A stretch of 40,988 nucleotides of DNA from Gammaproteobacteria bacterium (GTDB taxonomy: Bacteria > Pseudomonadota > Gammaproteobacteria > Ga0077536), in NCBI GenBank assembly GCA_009692265.1, contig SHZM01000032.1, forward strand, positions 1 to 40,988. The letters run 5' to 3'. Made by a program: the position numbers and the translations under genes. Positions 1-8,882 of this stretch are shown here, piece by piece (within the stretch, counting starts at the first letter, position 1; each line of letters starts with the position of its first letter). The notes below the pieces were generated by a model. That model had not been told where the DNA came from. It ran no database searches and saw only the letters and a list, made by a program, of their open reading frames with translations.

Positions 1-2
1 CA

Positions 3-107
3 CTGCTGGCAACAGCAGCACATTTCCGCGGCTTACTCAGGCCACGTGCTTCGTTGCCGCGTGATCGTCTTTGCGCCGAGTTCAACCTTCAGGCGGCGCA
101 CGAGTAG
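3..107 (+). CDS. possible 3' end of an unidentified gene entering from the left edge
   Basis: The third frame is open from the window edge to a TAG at 105-107 and encodes 34 residues ending in RLCAEFNLQAAHE. I do not recognise the protein. The other two forward frames close sooner or read less like protein. An AT-rich hairpin begins 18 bases after the stop, which fits a gene end but is not proof. It could equally be non-coding sequence that is open by chance. Confidence 0.2.
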   Translation: MLATAAHFRGLLRPRASLPRDRLCAEFNLQAAHE

Positions 108-494
108 GCTATGAATTCCCCTCGATTTTAGCGACAGCACTAAAATTTGACCCTTTGGACGTTCTTACTCGATGCCTGTCCTAGATTTCTCCGTTGTTTT
201 CTCCTCCGCTGTTCCAACATTCAAGCACGGATCCCAGCACGTTTACCGTGATCCGCGTATAGCGCGCTCCGTGCATAGAGAGCACGTAGCGACGCGGTTG
301 AGACTTCGTGATGTCTCTAAGGATCAACCCACTAGCTACGGTGTGTGACCTGAATTGTTGCGGACCAAGATATGAGCCAGTTGCAGAGACAATCGTGTTA
401 GCAGGGAAATGAGGTGTGTTGAGTTATGCAAGCGACGACGCGTGCACTTGAATAGAGCGACTCGGTGCGGCATCGCACACGAAGCGCGCGAGAA
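108..494. other. 387-bp stretch without a recognisable gene
   Basis: No convincing ORF on either strand. The only structures seen are short hairpins: ATTTTAG/CTAAAAT at 125-131 and 140-146 (7-bp stem, 8-base loop), CGTGC/GCACG near 271-287 and GTGCG/CGCAC near 465-480. The first could terminate a gene entering from the left. The region lies downstream of the minus-strand hydrolase that ends at 495. Confidence 0.4.
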
Positions 495-1376
495 TCAGCG
501 TTCGATGAAATTTCGGGCGAGTGTTAAAAATTTTTCAAATTGATCGTGATGCACCCAATGTCCCGCACCCTCAATTGTGGCGACGGTTGCGTTTTGAAAA
601 TGTCGCTCGCGGCCATCCGCACTTGGATTCGATGCACTGCTTTCGCTGCCGTAGACGAGCAATGTCGGGCAGGTAATCGCTGCCCACAGTTGTTCGAGTT
701 CTGTAACAGCCATGTCATAGGCCGGCCATGAACGCACGTAGTTGTCGAATTTCCAGGAAAAGGTGCCATCCTCGTTCTGGTTGACTCCATGTTCAGTCAG
801 GTGCCGTGCCTGCACCGGCGAGATATGTTTGTTCTCCTCCTGCATGCGCTTAAACGCCTCCTCAATCGACGGATAGCGCCGCGGTAAGCGGCCCGCAAAA
901 TTACGTTGCTCTTCGATCCACGCCCGCAGGCGCTCAGCAAGCGTGAGTTTCGCGCGCTCCTGCGCGAGTTTCGGTGATGCACCAAGCCCTTCGATGGCGA
1001 CTAGTCGGCGCACGTTAGCGGGATAGATCCCGGTGTAGCGTATGGCAATGTTTCCGCCTAACGAATGCGCGATGATCGTGACGGGCGAGAGGTGCCGCTG
1101 GTGTATGAGCTGCGCGAGGTCATAGACATAGCTGTCCATGCGATAGCTGCCTTCGCTCGACCATTGGCTATCCCCGTGCCCACGCAGATCCGGGGCGATG
1201 ACATGCCAGTCCTCCCGCAACGCCAACGCGAGCCAATCCCAGTTACGGCAATGGTCGCGCCCGCCGTGTACCAGTAGCAACGGTGGCGCGCTCGGGTTGC
1301 CCCAGTCTACGTAGTGCAGGCGCAGGCGCTGGGAAAAATAAGTATGCGAGGTGGGGCCTGAAGTCATCGCGGTCAT
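495..1376 (-). CDS. alpha/beta hydrolase
   Basis: A 293-residue single-domain alpha/beta-fold hydrolase, probably a cytoplasmic esterase or C-C/epoxide-type hydrolase. The oxyanion region LLVHGG is at about residues 34-39, and DLRGHGDS at about 63-70 is typical of the fold. The nucleophile elbow AHSLGG places Ser105, and the C-terminal GAGHWVHHD places His273. The acid residue is not obvious: the usual Asp after the strand LLVYG is replaced by a Ser/Glu-rich stretch. A cap of helices rich in charged residues lies at about 135-215. No signal peptide is seen. Two ATGs lie close together (1376 and 1367) and neither has a clear Shine-Dalgarno sequence. The gene is divergent from the dehydrogenase at 1544 across a 167-bp gap. 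The substrate is unknown. Confidence 0.9.
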   Translation of the reverse strand: MTAMTSGPTSHTYFSQRLRLHYVDWGNPSAPPLLLVHGGRDHCRNWDWLALALREDWHVIAPDLRGHGDSQWSSEGSYRMDSYVYDLAQLIHQRHLSPVTIIAHSLGGNIAIRYTGIYPANVRRLVAIEGLGASPKLAQERAKLTLAERLRAWIEEQRNFAGRLPRRYPSIEEAFKRMQEENKHISPVQARHLTEHGVNQNEDGTFSWKFDNYVRSWPAYDMAVTELEQLWAAITCPTLLVYGSESSASNPSADGRERHFQNATVATIEGAGHWVHHDQFEKFLTLARNFIER

Positions 1377-1543
1377 AAGGAACTCGAACTCAATTGGCGG
1401 TCGCTAAGCGTAGAGCACAGCGCGGTTGTGGCCAAGCGGGTTGCACACGGCAACTTTCGCCCTGCGGCGAGACATTCGTTGCCACCAGCACGGTGCAAGA
1501 GACGGTATTATCTAAACAATATTGATCACGGGGTGACATCACG

Positions 1544-2524
1544 ATGCGTATAGGACTCTGCAGCCGCGGCTACACCAGGATTATGCAAGTACTCAGTGAC
1601 GGACTACCCGAAGATGAAATACTCGAATGCAGCGCAAGTGAAGTCGTAGCACTCGCGAACGAGGTTGATGTGTTGATCCCCATTGTTGCGCCCATCCCGG
1701 CGGCCTCATTTATCGGGTCGCGACTCAAGCTCGTCCAACAGTATGGCGTTGGGCTAGATAGCGTCGACATTCCAGCGGCCACCCAGGCCGGTGTAATGGT
1801 TGCGAATGTCCCCAGCGCTGGCACGGGCAACGCGGAATCGGTGGCGGAACTTGCCATCACCCATCTGTTGATGCTTTCGCGCAATATCCCGCTGGCGCAG
1901 CAGAGGTTTCGCGAAAAGCGCTTCGGCTCCCCGTTAGGTGGGTGCCTGTGGGGACGCACCGTGCTTCTATTAGGGTACGGCGGGATCGGCCAGGAAATCG
2001 CGCGCCGCCTTGCGGGTTTCGGGGTGCGGATTATCGCGGTATCGCGCCAGGGGCCGTGCGGTGTTCGCGTGCGAGATCCTGCGGTGCGGGTCGATTTGCA
2101 TGTCAGGACTGAATCCCTGTTAGGGGTGATCGGCGAAGCTGATTACGTGGTTATTGCCGCACCGGCGTCGCCCGAGAATATAGGGCTAGTCGATGCGCGG
2201 GTCTTCGCACGCATGAAGCCGGGGACCTATCTGGTGAATATCGCACGCGGCCCGGTGATCGATTACGCGGCGCTGCTCGCAGCGCTGCGCACGGGCAGGG
2301 TCGCTGGTGCGGGCCTTGATGTGTTCTGGCACGAACCGTTTGATCCCGACGACCCCCTGCTTAATGAGCATGTCATTGCGACCCCACATATTGGAGGAGC
2401 GACCGACGCGAGTCTGACCGGGATCGGACGGGCAGTAGTTGAGAATATCAATCGATTGCGTCGCGGCGAGGAGCCAGTTTGCTGGGCGAATCCGCCGGCG
2501 GGGCACGCGAGGCTCAAGTCATAG
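1544..2524 (+). CDS. D-isomer-specific 2-hydroxyacid dehydrogenase
   Basis: A 326-residue cytoplasmic NAD(P)-dependent oxidoreductase that interconverts 2-keto acids and D-2-hydroxy acids. The Rossmann motif GYGGIGQEIA is at about residues 144-153. The catalytic set is the Arg in NIARGPVID, the Glu in HEPFDPDDPLL and the His in TPHIGG. After the second beta strand the sequence reads AVSRQG, where NAD-specific members carry an acidic residue. Ser-Arg at this point favours NADP(H), as in glyoxylate/hydroxypyruvate reductases (inference). GGGGTG at about 1530-1535 serves as ribosome-binding site for the ATG at 1544. It is followed 117 bp later by dienelactone hydrolase and then a zinc dehydrogenase on the same strand, so a small catabolic set is likely. 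The exact substrate cannot be read from sequence. Confidence 0.92.
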   Translation: MRIGLCSRGYTRIMQVLSDGLPEDEILECSASEVVALANEVDVLIPIVAPIPAASFIGSRLKLVQQYGVGLDSVDIPAATQAGVMVANVPSAGTGNAESVAELAITHLLMLSRNIPLAQQRFREKRFGSPLGGCLWGRTVLLLGYGGIGQEIARRLAGFGVRIIAVSRQGPCGVRVRDPAVRVDLHVRTESLLGVIGEADYVVIAAPASPENIGLVDARVFARMKPGTYLVNIARGPVIDYAALLAALRTGRVAGAGLDVFWHEPFDPDDPLLNEHVIATPHIGGATDASLTGIGRAVVENINRLRRGEEPVCWANPPAGHARLKS

Positions 2525-2641
2525 CGGAGCGGGACTTGGATTTAACCTCAGCGAACCTCCGGAATTCGACGCGCGCTAGTTGATCTCTGGCGGTAAGCTT
2601 TGGTCAAATCAGATACACGTCAACTCACGAGGAGCACCTAG

Positions 2642-3349
2642 ATGGGCCATAGACAACTTACCGCGACAGACGGCTTTACTTTCGGTGCCTATGAAGCGTT
2701 ACCCGCGCACAACGCGAAAGGTGGCATTGTCGTGATTCAGGAGATCTTTGGGGTCAACTCGCACATCCGCGCGGTAGTCGATAGCTACGCCGCGGCAGGC
2801 TATGCCGCTATCGCGCCACAGATCTTCGATCGGTCGGAGCCCAATGTTGAACTTGGCTACACCAACCAAGTGGAATTCGACAAGGGCTTACGGATCGCGT
2901 TCAAAGAACTTCAAATGCCGAATACATTGTTGGACGTGCAAGCAGCGATTAAGGCCATGACGGCGCACGGCAAAGTTGGGGTTGTCGGCTATTGCTTCGG
3001 TGGGTTGCTCACCTGGTTGTCAGCGTGTGAGCTGCGCAATGTCGCGGCGGCGTCGGCCTACTACGGCGGTGGGATCGCGACCCAAGCGACGCGCCTGCCG
3101 CGCTGTCCGGTGATGATGCATTTCGGCGAACGGGATGCACATATCCCGATGAGCGATGTAGAGACAATTCGCAAAGCCCAACCGACAGTGCAGATCTTCG
3201 TCTACGACGCTGATCACGGCTTTAATTGCGATGAGCGCGCGAGTTACGACTCGGCCAGCGCCTTGACGGCGAAAGAACGTACCCTGGCATTCTTCGACAA
3301 GGTGCTGAGTTTCGACGACGAAGCCACCATCGTGAGCAGCCCCAAGTAA
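2642..3349 (+). CDS. dienelactone hydrolase family protein
   Basis: A 235-residue alpha/beta hydrolase of the dienelactone hydrolase family. Classical members open dienelactones to maleylacetate in chloroaromatic breakdown; many paralogues act on other esters. Family landmarks are the Glu in QEIFGV near residue 37, the cysteine nucleophile in GYCFGG (about residues 118-123), the Asp in GERDAHIP and the His in DADHGFNCDER. Length is normal for the family. GAGGAG at 2628-2633 is a strong ribosome-binding site 8 bases before the ATG. The next gene starts 21 bp after the stop, so the two are probably cotranscribed. Family assignment is secure; the natural substrate is not known. Confidence 0.93.
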   Translation: MGHRQLTATDGFTFGAYEALPAHNAKGGIVVIQEIFGVNSHIRAVVDSYAAAGYAAIAPQIFDRSEPNVELGYTNQVEFDKGLRIAFKELQMPNTLLDVQAAIKAMTAHGKVGVVGYCFGGLLTWLSACELRNVAAASAYYGGGIATQATRLPRCPVMMHFGERDAHIPMSDVETIRKAQPTVQIFVYDADHGFNCDERASYDSASALTAKERTLAFFDKVLSFDDEATIVSSPK

Positions 3350-3370
3350 CCACGAACCTAGGTCGAGTCG

Positions 3371-4390
3371 ATGCGAGCTGCAGTATTCCGCGCCGCTGGA
3401 GAACCACTTGCGATCGAACCTGTGGCGGGCCCGAGTCTAGGGATCGGAGAACTGTTAATCGCAGTGAAGTGCTGCGGGATTTGTGGCTCGGATCTTCATA
3501 TGGCGGAATTGCACTCCCCCGCCGGCGGGATGTCCCCGTTACCGCGTGGGAGCGTGATGGGGCATGAATTTACCGGCGAAATCGTCGAGGTCAGCCCACA
3601 AGCCGCAGCTTCCTGGCGGGTTGGCGAGCGTGTTACGGCGCTGCCGTACATCGCCTGCGGAGGGTGTCACGCCTGTCTGGCGGGACAAGGCTATCGTTGC
3701 GCTCAGGTCCGTTACACCGGCATAGGCAATCTGCCCGGTGGCTATGCCGAATTCCTACGGATAGGGGCAGCTGAGACACTGCGTCTGCCCGACGGGGTTG
3801 ATTGGCAACGTGGTGCACTGGTGGAACCCATGGCGGTGGGATTACATGCGGTCAATGCGGCACGCCTCGTGGCCGGCGACGCCGTGCTCGTTCTCGGTGC
3901 CGGCCCAATTGGCTTAGCGACCGCGCTGTGGTGCCGCTATTTCGGCGCACGCCACGTCATCGTGTGCGACAAAGTACCCGAGCGCCTCGGTGCGACTGCG
4001 ACGATTGCGATCGATCGCGAAGAGGTCGTGGGACGGTTCAAGCGCATCGCAGGCACGCGCCCGGCCGTGGTCTTCGAATGTGTCGGGGTGCCCGGGATGC
4101 AGCAGTTGGCCATGGATTATGCGCCGGCCGGTGGCCGCATCATTATCGTTGGGGTCTGCATGGCGACCGACCACATCGAGCCGGTGAAGGCGATCAGCAA
4201 GGAACTCACCGTGAACTACGTCTTCATGTATCGCCGCCAAGACTTCGAACTCGCGATCGATCTACTCGATCGCGAGCGGATCGACCCGTCAGCAATGTTG
4301 ACCGCGACGGTGGGCTTCGACGCGTTTCCCGGGGTGTTTGAGTCGCTCAAGACGGATAAGCGGGCGTGCAAGGTCATGTTGACGCCGTAA
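3371..4390 (+). CDS. zinc-dependent alcohol dehydrogenase (butanediol/sorbitol dehydrogenase type)
   Basis: A 339-residue medium-chain dehydrogenase/reductase. Catalytic zinc ligands are visible as Cys in CGICGSDLH, His-Glu in GHEFTG and Glu in LVEPMAVG. The structural zinc site is intact as CGGCHACLAGQGYRC, which has the C-x2-C-x2-C-x7-C spacing. The nucleotide-binding LGAGPIGLA is followed by VCDKVPER, whose Asp favours NAD. It should oxidise a secondary alcohol, polyol or diol in the cytoplasm. It lies 21 bp after the dienelactone hydrolase and shares its direction, which suggests an operon. No strong Shine-Dalgarno precedes the ATG at 3371. Substrate prediction beyond the subfamily is not safe. 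Confidence 0.92.
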   Translation: MRAAVFRAAGEPLAIEPVAGPSLGIGELLIAVKCCGICGSDLHMAELHSPAGGMSPLPRGSVMGHEFTGEIVEVSPQAAASWRVGERVTALPYIACGGCHACLAGQGYRCAQVRYTGIGNLPGGYAEFLRIGAAETLRLPDGVDWQRGALVEPMAVGLHAVNAARLVAGDAVLVLGAGPIGLATALWCRYFGARHVIVCDKVPERLGATATIAIDREEVVGRFKRIAGTRPAVVFECVGVPGMQQLAMDYAPAGGRIIIVGVCMATDHIEPVKAISKELTVNYVFMYRRQDFELAIDLLDRERIDPSAMLTATVGFDAFPGVFESLKTDKRACKVMLTP

Positions 4391-4572
4391 GAGGCGTGCC
4401 GATGAGGCCGATTCACCGAATTTCAGTCATGAAACCGCACATCCCCTAGTCCAATACCGAAATAAACGCGATTTTGCATCGCAGCAGCGCGTAAACACGG
4501 CTATGATTGCGCCCCGCGAGCCGCACGGCCCGCATCGATCGTTCACCCCTCAATTATTTTTGGAATTCCCAC

Positions 4573-6192
4573 GTGCTGTCTGCCGCCAATGTCACCATTC
4601 AATTTGGTGCGAAACCGCTGTTCGAAAATGTCTCGGTCAAATTCGGTAACGGGTACCGTTACGGCTTGATCGGGGCCAATGGGTGTGGCAAGTCGACCTT
4701 GATGAAAATTCTCGGGAGTGATTTAAAGCCCACCGCCGGCAATGTCTCACTCGACCCGAACGAGCGGCTCGGCATTCTGCGCCAGGACCAATTCGCCTTC
4801 GAGGAATTCACGGTTCTGAACACCGTGATCATGGGGCACGCGACCTTGTGGCGGGTCAAGGAAGCACGCGAGCGCCTCTATTCGCAGGCCAGCATGAGTG
4901 AAGACGAAGGCATGCAGGTGGCTGAGCTTGAAATCCAGTTTGCCGAGCTCGACGGTTATACCTGCGAAGCGCGCGCTGGTGAATTGTTGATGGGACTGGG
5001 GATCCCAATCGAACTTCACACAGGCCCGATGAGTCAGGTGGCACCGGGTTGGAAACTGCGGGTACTGCTCGCCCAAGCACTGTTTGGCGAGCCGGATATC
5101 CTGTTACTCGATGAACCGACGAACAACCTGGATATCAACGCAATCCGCTGGCTCGAAGAAATTCTCAACGCCCGCGAATGCACTATGGTGATCGTCTCGC
5201 ACGATCGCCATTTCCTGAACAGCGTATGTACCCACATGGCGGATTTGGATTACGGCGAATTGCGCCTCTATCCGGGAAACTATGACGACTACATGACGGC
5301 CTCGACCGAAGTGCGCGAGCGCATGCTGCATAACAATGCGAAAAAGCTCACGCAGATCGAAGACCTGAAGCATTTCGTCAGTCGCTTCTCGGCGAACGCC
5401 TCGAAGGCCAAACAGGCGACTTCGCGTGCCCGCCAAATCGAAAAAATCAAACTAGAAGACGTGAAGCCCTCAAGCCGGGTCAATCCGTATATTCGATTGG
5501 AGCAAGGCAAGAAGCTGCACCGTAATGCACTGGAAGTGGAAGGCTTGGCGAAAAGCTTCGATGGCCAAACTTTGTTCAAAGGCTTGAACTTGATAATCGT
5601 GGTGGGTGATCGGGTCGCAATCATCGGCCAGAACGGGATCGGCAAGACCACGTTGTTAAACTGTCTCGAAGGCAGCGTCGTGTGCGATCGAGGATTGGTG
5701 AAGTGGTCTGAGAATTCCGAAGTCAGTTACGTTCGGCAGAACCGTACCAATGACTTCGCCGACGATATGAATTTATTCGAGTGGATGAACCAGTGGCGGC
5801 AAAAAGGCGATGACGATCAGCGGGTGCGCGCGGTACTAGGGCAATTGTTATTTTCCAAGGACGACAGCCTTAAATCGGTGAAAGTTATTTCCGGCGGCGA
5901 GGAGGCACGGATGCTGTTCGGGAGACTTATCCTGACAAAGCCGAACATCCTTTTGCTCGACGAACCGACCAACCATTTGGACATAGAGTCGATCGAGTCA
6001 CTGAATCTGGCGCTGGACAACTATGAGGGAACGCTGATTTTTGTGAGTCACGATCGAGAATTTGTGTCGTCGCTCGCAACGCGAGTTATCGAAATGACCG
6101 CGGAAGGCGTCGTCGACTTCCGCGGCACCTACGACGAGTATCTACAATCGCGCGGTTTGGAGAAGGCCGCCCCGCGCCGTGTCACTGCCTGA
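4573..6192 (+). CDS. ybiT: ABC-F ribosome-associated ATPase, YbiT type
   Basis: A soluble 539-residue protein with two ABC ATPase domains and no membrane segment, characteristic of ABC-F factors that act on the ribosomal E site during translation. Walker A motifs are GANGCGKS (about residues 34-41) and GQNGIGKT. Walker B motifs are [11 protein letters not shown] and [11 protein letters not shown]. The first domain has [12 protein letters not shown] in place of a canonical signature, as YbiT does; the second has [13 protein letters not shown]. The positively charged linker contains [19 protein letters not shown], a YbiT hallmark. The GTG at 4573 gives [12 protein letters not shown], which matches the YbiT N-terminus. 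The longer reading from the TTG at 4507 adds 22 unrelated residues. TATGAT at 4502-4507 could be a -10 box, without a clear -35. Confidence 0.93.
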   Translation: MLSAANVTIQFGAKPLFENVSVKFGNGYRYGLIGANGCGKSTLMKILGSDLKPTAGNVSLDPNERLGILRQDQFAFEEFTVLNTVIMGHATLWRVKEARERLYSQASMSEDEGMQVAELEIQFAELDGYTCEARAGELLMGLGIPIELHTGPMSQVAPGWKLRVLLAQALFGEPDILLLDEPTNNLDINAIRWLEEILNARECTMVIVSHDRHFLNSVCTHMADLDYGELRLYPGNYDDYMTASTEVRERMLHNNAKKLTQIEDLKHFVSRFSANASKAKQATSRARQIEKIKLEDVKPSSRVNPYIRLEQGKKLHRNALEVEGLAKSFDGQTLFKGLNLIIVVGDRVAIIGQNGIGKTTLLNCLEGSVVCDRGLVKWSENSEVSYVRQNRTNDFADDMNLFEWMNQWRQKGDDDQRVRAVLGQLLFSKDDSLKSVKVISGGEEARMLFGRLILTKPNILLLDEPTNHLDIESIESLNLALDNYEGTLIFVSHDREFVSSLATRVIEMTAEGVVDFRGTYDEYLQSRGLEKAAPRRVTA

Positions 6193-6225
6193 ACTTCGCG
6201 GAGAGTCCCGCGACCGAAAGCCGCG

Positions 6226-6735
6226 CTATTCTTTGTAAGGCATCTCGCCCAGAAAGTCCTTTTTCCCGATCTCGACCCCATTGTGCCGCAGGATGGCGTA
6301 AGCAGTGATAACATGAAAATTCAGGTTCGGTATCGCGTGCTGCAACAGGAACTCCTCACCTGAAAGCCATTTTCCTTTCCAGCGCGGCGTGGTGATCCGC
6401 CGCTGCGCCGCGTCGGCGAAGTCCGCTTCGGAAAACGTGCCTAGATAAGCCATCACGTTGTTAATTCGCGATTTGAGTTCCGCCACCGTTTGTTCGGTAT
6501 CGGCGTGGGGTGGCACCTCCTGCTCTTTGTCGGCGAGTCGCGCCGCCGCGACCTTGGCGGTGTCACAGGCAATCTGGATCTGACGAATGAAATTGAATTG
6601 ATCTGGCGCGAGGCGCGCTTGTAAGAGTACTTCTACCTCGAATTTCTTCGCCTCCGCGTGCGCCGCGGCTTTGTCGAGGATCGGCACTAGGTTGCCTAGA
6701 AGCTTGCTGAACTGGACGACCATCTTGTGAATCAT
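6226..6735 (-). CDS. DUF1993 domain-containing protein
   Basis: A 169-residue soluble helical protein of the DUF1993 family, related in fold to DinB-like four-helix bundles. No biochemical function is established. It opens MIHKMVVQFSKLLGNL, the usual start of the family, so I take the ATG at 6735. The longer frame to 6798 adds a Ser-rich stretch of 21 residues that looks non-native. Conserved features are GEEFLLQHAIPNLNFHVITAYAILRHNGVEIGKKDFLG near the C-terminus, shared by most DUF1993 proteins. It converges on ybiT with a 33-bp gap and is divergent from the DUF6489-like gene. Confidence 0.85.
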   Translation of the reverse strand: MIHKMVVQFSKLLGNLVPILDKAAAHAEAKKFEVEVLLQARLAPDQFNFIRQIQIACDTAKVAAARLADKEQEVPPHADTEQTVAELKSRINNVMAYLGTFSEADFADAAQRRITTPRWKGKWLSGEEFLLQHAIPNLNFHVITAYAILRHNGVEIGKKDFLGEMPYKE

Positions 6736-6882
6736 GCTTGGTATCTCGATCTGCTGATGAAAGGAGGACGAACTATACCCGTTTATCGAGGAGACCAAGC
6801 TGGGTAGACACGTCTAGCGGCGAGCCGTCACCGGCTGTAGAGTCGGTTCTCTGTGCTCAGGCGACCTAACGAGGCTTCGAAG

Positions 6883-7155
6883 ATGAAAATCACGATCGAA
6901 ATTGACTGTACTCCGGCCGAAGCCCGCGCTGGGATGGGATTACCGGATCTAGAACCGCTTCAAGCTGAAGTGATGGCCGAGATCCAACGCCGCCTGATGC
7001 AGGCGCTCGCGACGACCGATCCGCAGCAGCTTCTGAAAACCTGGGCGCCTTGGGGTGCCCAGGGGTTAGAGGCCTTTCAATCCTTCATGCGGGCGGCAAC
7101 TGGTGGAGCGAAGAGTACCAGCAAGGACGACGCGGCTACAAAACCGCGACGTTGA
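6883..7155 (+). CDS. small DUF6489-like protein
   Basis: A 90-residue protein beginning MKITIEIDCTPAEAR, with VMAEIQRRLMQALA and a short C-terminal tail rich in Lys/Arg. The N-terminal beta strand with an acidic patch, followed by one or two amphipathic helices, resembles the small family DUF6489 found in alpha- and gammaproteobacteria. No function is known. The ATG at 6883 has GAGG at 6871-6874, 8 bases upstream; the longer frame from 6853 lacks this. The stop is only 5 bp from the stop of the convergent cyclophilin gene. Confidence 0.75.
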   Translation: MKITIEIDCTPAEARAGMGLPDLEPLQAEVMAEIQRRLMQALATTDPQQLLKTWAPWGAQGLEAFQSFMRAATGGAKSTSKDDAATKPRR

Positions 7156-7160
7156 GGGCG

Positions 7161-7874
7161 TTACTTGACTTCAATAGTCACATTCACGATGTTCAACGGC
7201 TCCGATGGAGGACCGTCGCCCGGGTTACCGGCGGCCTCGATTTTTTCGAGTACGTCCAAGCCCTCAATCACCTGTCCGAAGATCGAATAATTCATGTCAA
7301 GGCTCGGATAGGCGTTGAACATGATGAAGAACTGGCTGCCGTCTGTATTGGGGCCGGCGTTCGCGGTGGAGACGACCCCGGCTCGATCATGTTTCGTATT
7401 TGCTTCGAACTCACCCGCGAACTTGTAGCCCGGTCCGCCTGAGCCATTCCCAAGTGGATCGCCCCCCTGGGCCATGAAGCCCTGGATGACGCGATGGAAC
7501 GGTAGGCCGTCGTAGAACCCGAGTCGCGCGAGGTACATGAAATTCGTCACGTGCTGGGGCGCAATCTTGGGTTTGAACTCAATCACGAGTTCACCTTTGT
7601 TCGTGACCATGTGCGCCAAATATTTTTTTGATGCGTCGAACGTGACGATTTTGGGAAGAGACAACGAGGTCTTCCAGTCGGTTGCCGTCTTATCCACTTG
7701 CGCGGCAGCGATCTGCGCATCTATCGCGACGAACGCCGCGTCCGTCACTAACGGCGCTGTTTGTGCGGAGGCTGGCGCCGTCACCGGCGCGGTGTCCGCC
7801 GCATACGCGGCGGTACCAAGCGTTACCGCTGCGGCTAACGAGGCCGATAACGAGATCAGTTGCGAATGGTTCAT
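7161..7874 (-). CDS. peptidylprolyl isomerase, cyclophilin type, exported
   Basis: A 237-residue cyclophilin that catalyses cis-trans isomerisation of prolyl bonds, probably in the periplasm. Residues 1-25 form a signal peptide ending AYA-AD. A low-complexity Ala/Thr/Pro linker and a short extra segment (about 45-80) precede the cyclophilin domain. That domain shows FHRVIQGFMAQGGDP with the catalytic Arg, GSQFFI, and IFGQVIEGLDVLEKI at the end. The Trp that confers cyclosporin binding in some members is not present. AGGAAA lies about 10 bases before the ATG at 7874. It converges on the DUF6489-like gene and is divergent from terC. Confidence 0.95.
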   Translation of the reverse strand: MNHSQLISLSASLAAAVTLGTAAYAADTAPVTAPASAQTAPLVTDAAFVAIDAQIAAAQVDKTATDWKTSLSLPKIVTFDASKKYLAHMVTNKGELVIEFKPKIAPQHVTNFMYLARLGFYDGLPFHRVIQGFMAQGGDPLGNGSGGPGYKFAGEFEANTKHDRAGVVSTANAGPNTDGSQFFIMFNAYPSLDMNYSIFGQVIEGLDVLEKIEAAGNPGDGPPSEPLNIVNVTIEVK

Positions 7875-8049
7875 AGGTCAAAAATTTCCTGGTGCAATGC
7901 GTAAAGAACGAAAATCGGAACGTCGACCACAACAGCATGCCGCGCATTCCGTACCGTTGGCAAGTATGGACTACGAAGTCGGATAGTTGCCTCCCAGTTT
8001 GCACGAGGGCGCGTTATGCTGGCGGCGGGATCAATGACCATGATAGTGA

Positions 8050-8826
8050 TTGCAACTGCTCGAATTAATGATGCGACCTGAAGCGTGGATTGCGTTTCTG
8101 ACCCTAACTGCGCTCGAACTGGTACTGGGGATCGATAACGTCATTTTCATCTCGATCCTGGTCGACAAGCTCGCCTTGGCGAAGCGCGAGATCGCACGTC
8201 GTATCGGTCTTTTTCTGGCGATGTTCATGCGGATCGGGTTGTTGTTCTTGTTATCGTGGATAGTGGGTCTGACTCAACCGCTGTTTTCGCTTTTGACTGA
8301 GGAATTTTCGGGTCGGGATCTTATTCTGCTGAGCGGCGGGTTATTCCTGATCTGGAAGAGCACTATTGAAATCCACCAGCTCCTCGAGGGCGCCGAGGGA
8401 CATGCTTCCACCGCCGTTCGTGCGACGTTCACCGCGGTGATCCTTCAGATCATCGTGATCGACATGGTGTTCTCGCTAGATTCGATTATCACCGCGGTGG
8501 ACATCGTTGATGAACTCCCAATCATGGTAGCGGCTGTGGTAGTTTCGGTCGGCCTGATGATGGTCTTTGCGGGCGCGATCGGTCGCTTTGTGGCGGCCCA
8601 CCCGACTATCAAAATGCTGGCATTGTCATTCCTTTTCGTGATTGGAATGGTGTTGGTTGCGGATGGCTTCGGGCATCATGTGCCAAAGGGATATATCTAC
8701 TTCGCGATGGCGTTTTCGTTTGCGGTGGAAGCGCTCAATATCCGGTTGCGCCGACGCGGCGTCCCGGTTGATTTGCACGAACCCTATGCGCGAGACGAGG
8801 ATCCCGCGCGCGCTACCGACAGCTGA
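8050..8826 (+). CDS. TerC family integral membrane protein
   Basis: A 258-residue polytopic membrane protein of the TerC/Alx family, members of which are linked to tellurite resistance and to manganese export at alkaline pH. The signature ELVLGIDNVIFISIL is at about residues 23-37 and DMVFSLDSIITAVDIV at about 138-153; both contain the Asp residues thought to bind metal within the membrane. About seven hydrophobic segments are visible. The tail is charged and cytosolic. Start is uncertain: TTG at 8050 and ATG at 8068 are both possible and neither has a good Shine-Dalgarno. It stands 175 bp from the divergent cyclophilin gene. Metal specificity is inferred from the family only. Confidence 0.92.
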   Translation: MQLLELMMRPEAWIAFLTLTALELVLGIDNVIFISILVDKLALAKREIARRIGLFLAMFMRIGLLFLLSWIVGLTQPLFSLLTEEFSGRDLILLSGGLFLIWKSTIEIHQLLEGAEGHASTAVRATFTAVILQIIVIDMVFSLDSIITAVDIVDELPIMVAAVVVSVGLMMVFAGAIGRFVAAHPTIKMLALSFLFVIGMVLVADGFGHHVPKGYIYFAMAFSFAVEALNIRLRRRGVPVDLHEPYARDEDPARATDS

Positions 8827-8882
8827 CGGCATGATTTTCACAATTGGCCCAAGTGTTCTTCAACTCGCGGCGAGGTATTCGC

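Noticed and set aside
3802-4341. 179-residue plus-strand ORF inside the zinc dehydrogenase
   Set aside because: Arg-rich reading in the wrong frame; the dehydrogenase has all metal ligands.
7050-7442. 130-residue plus-strand ORF
   Set aside because: Overlaps the DUF6489-like gene and is antisense to the cyclophilin; no motif or ribosome-binding site.
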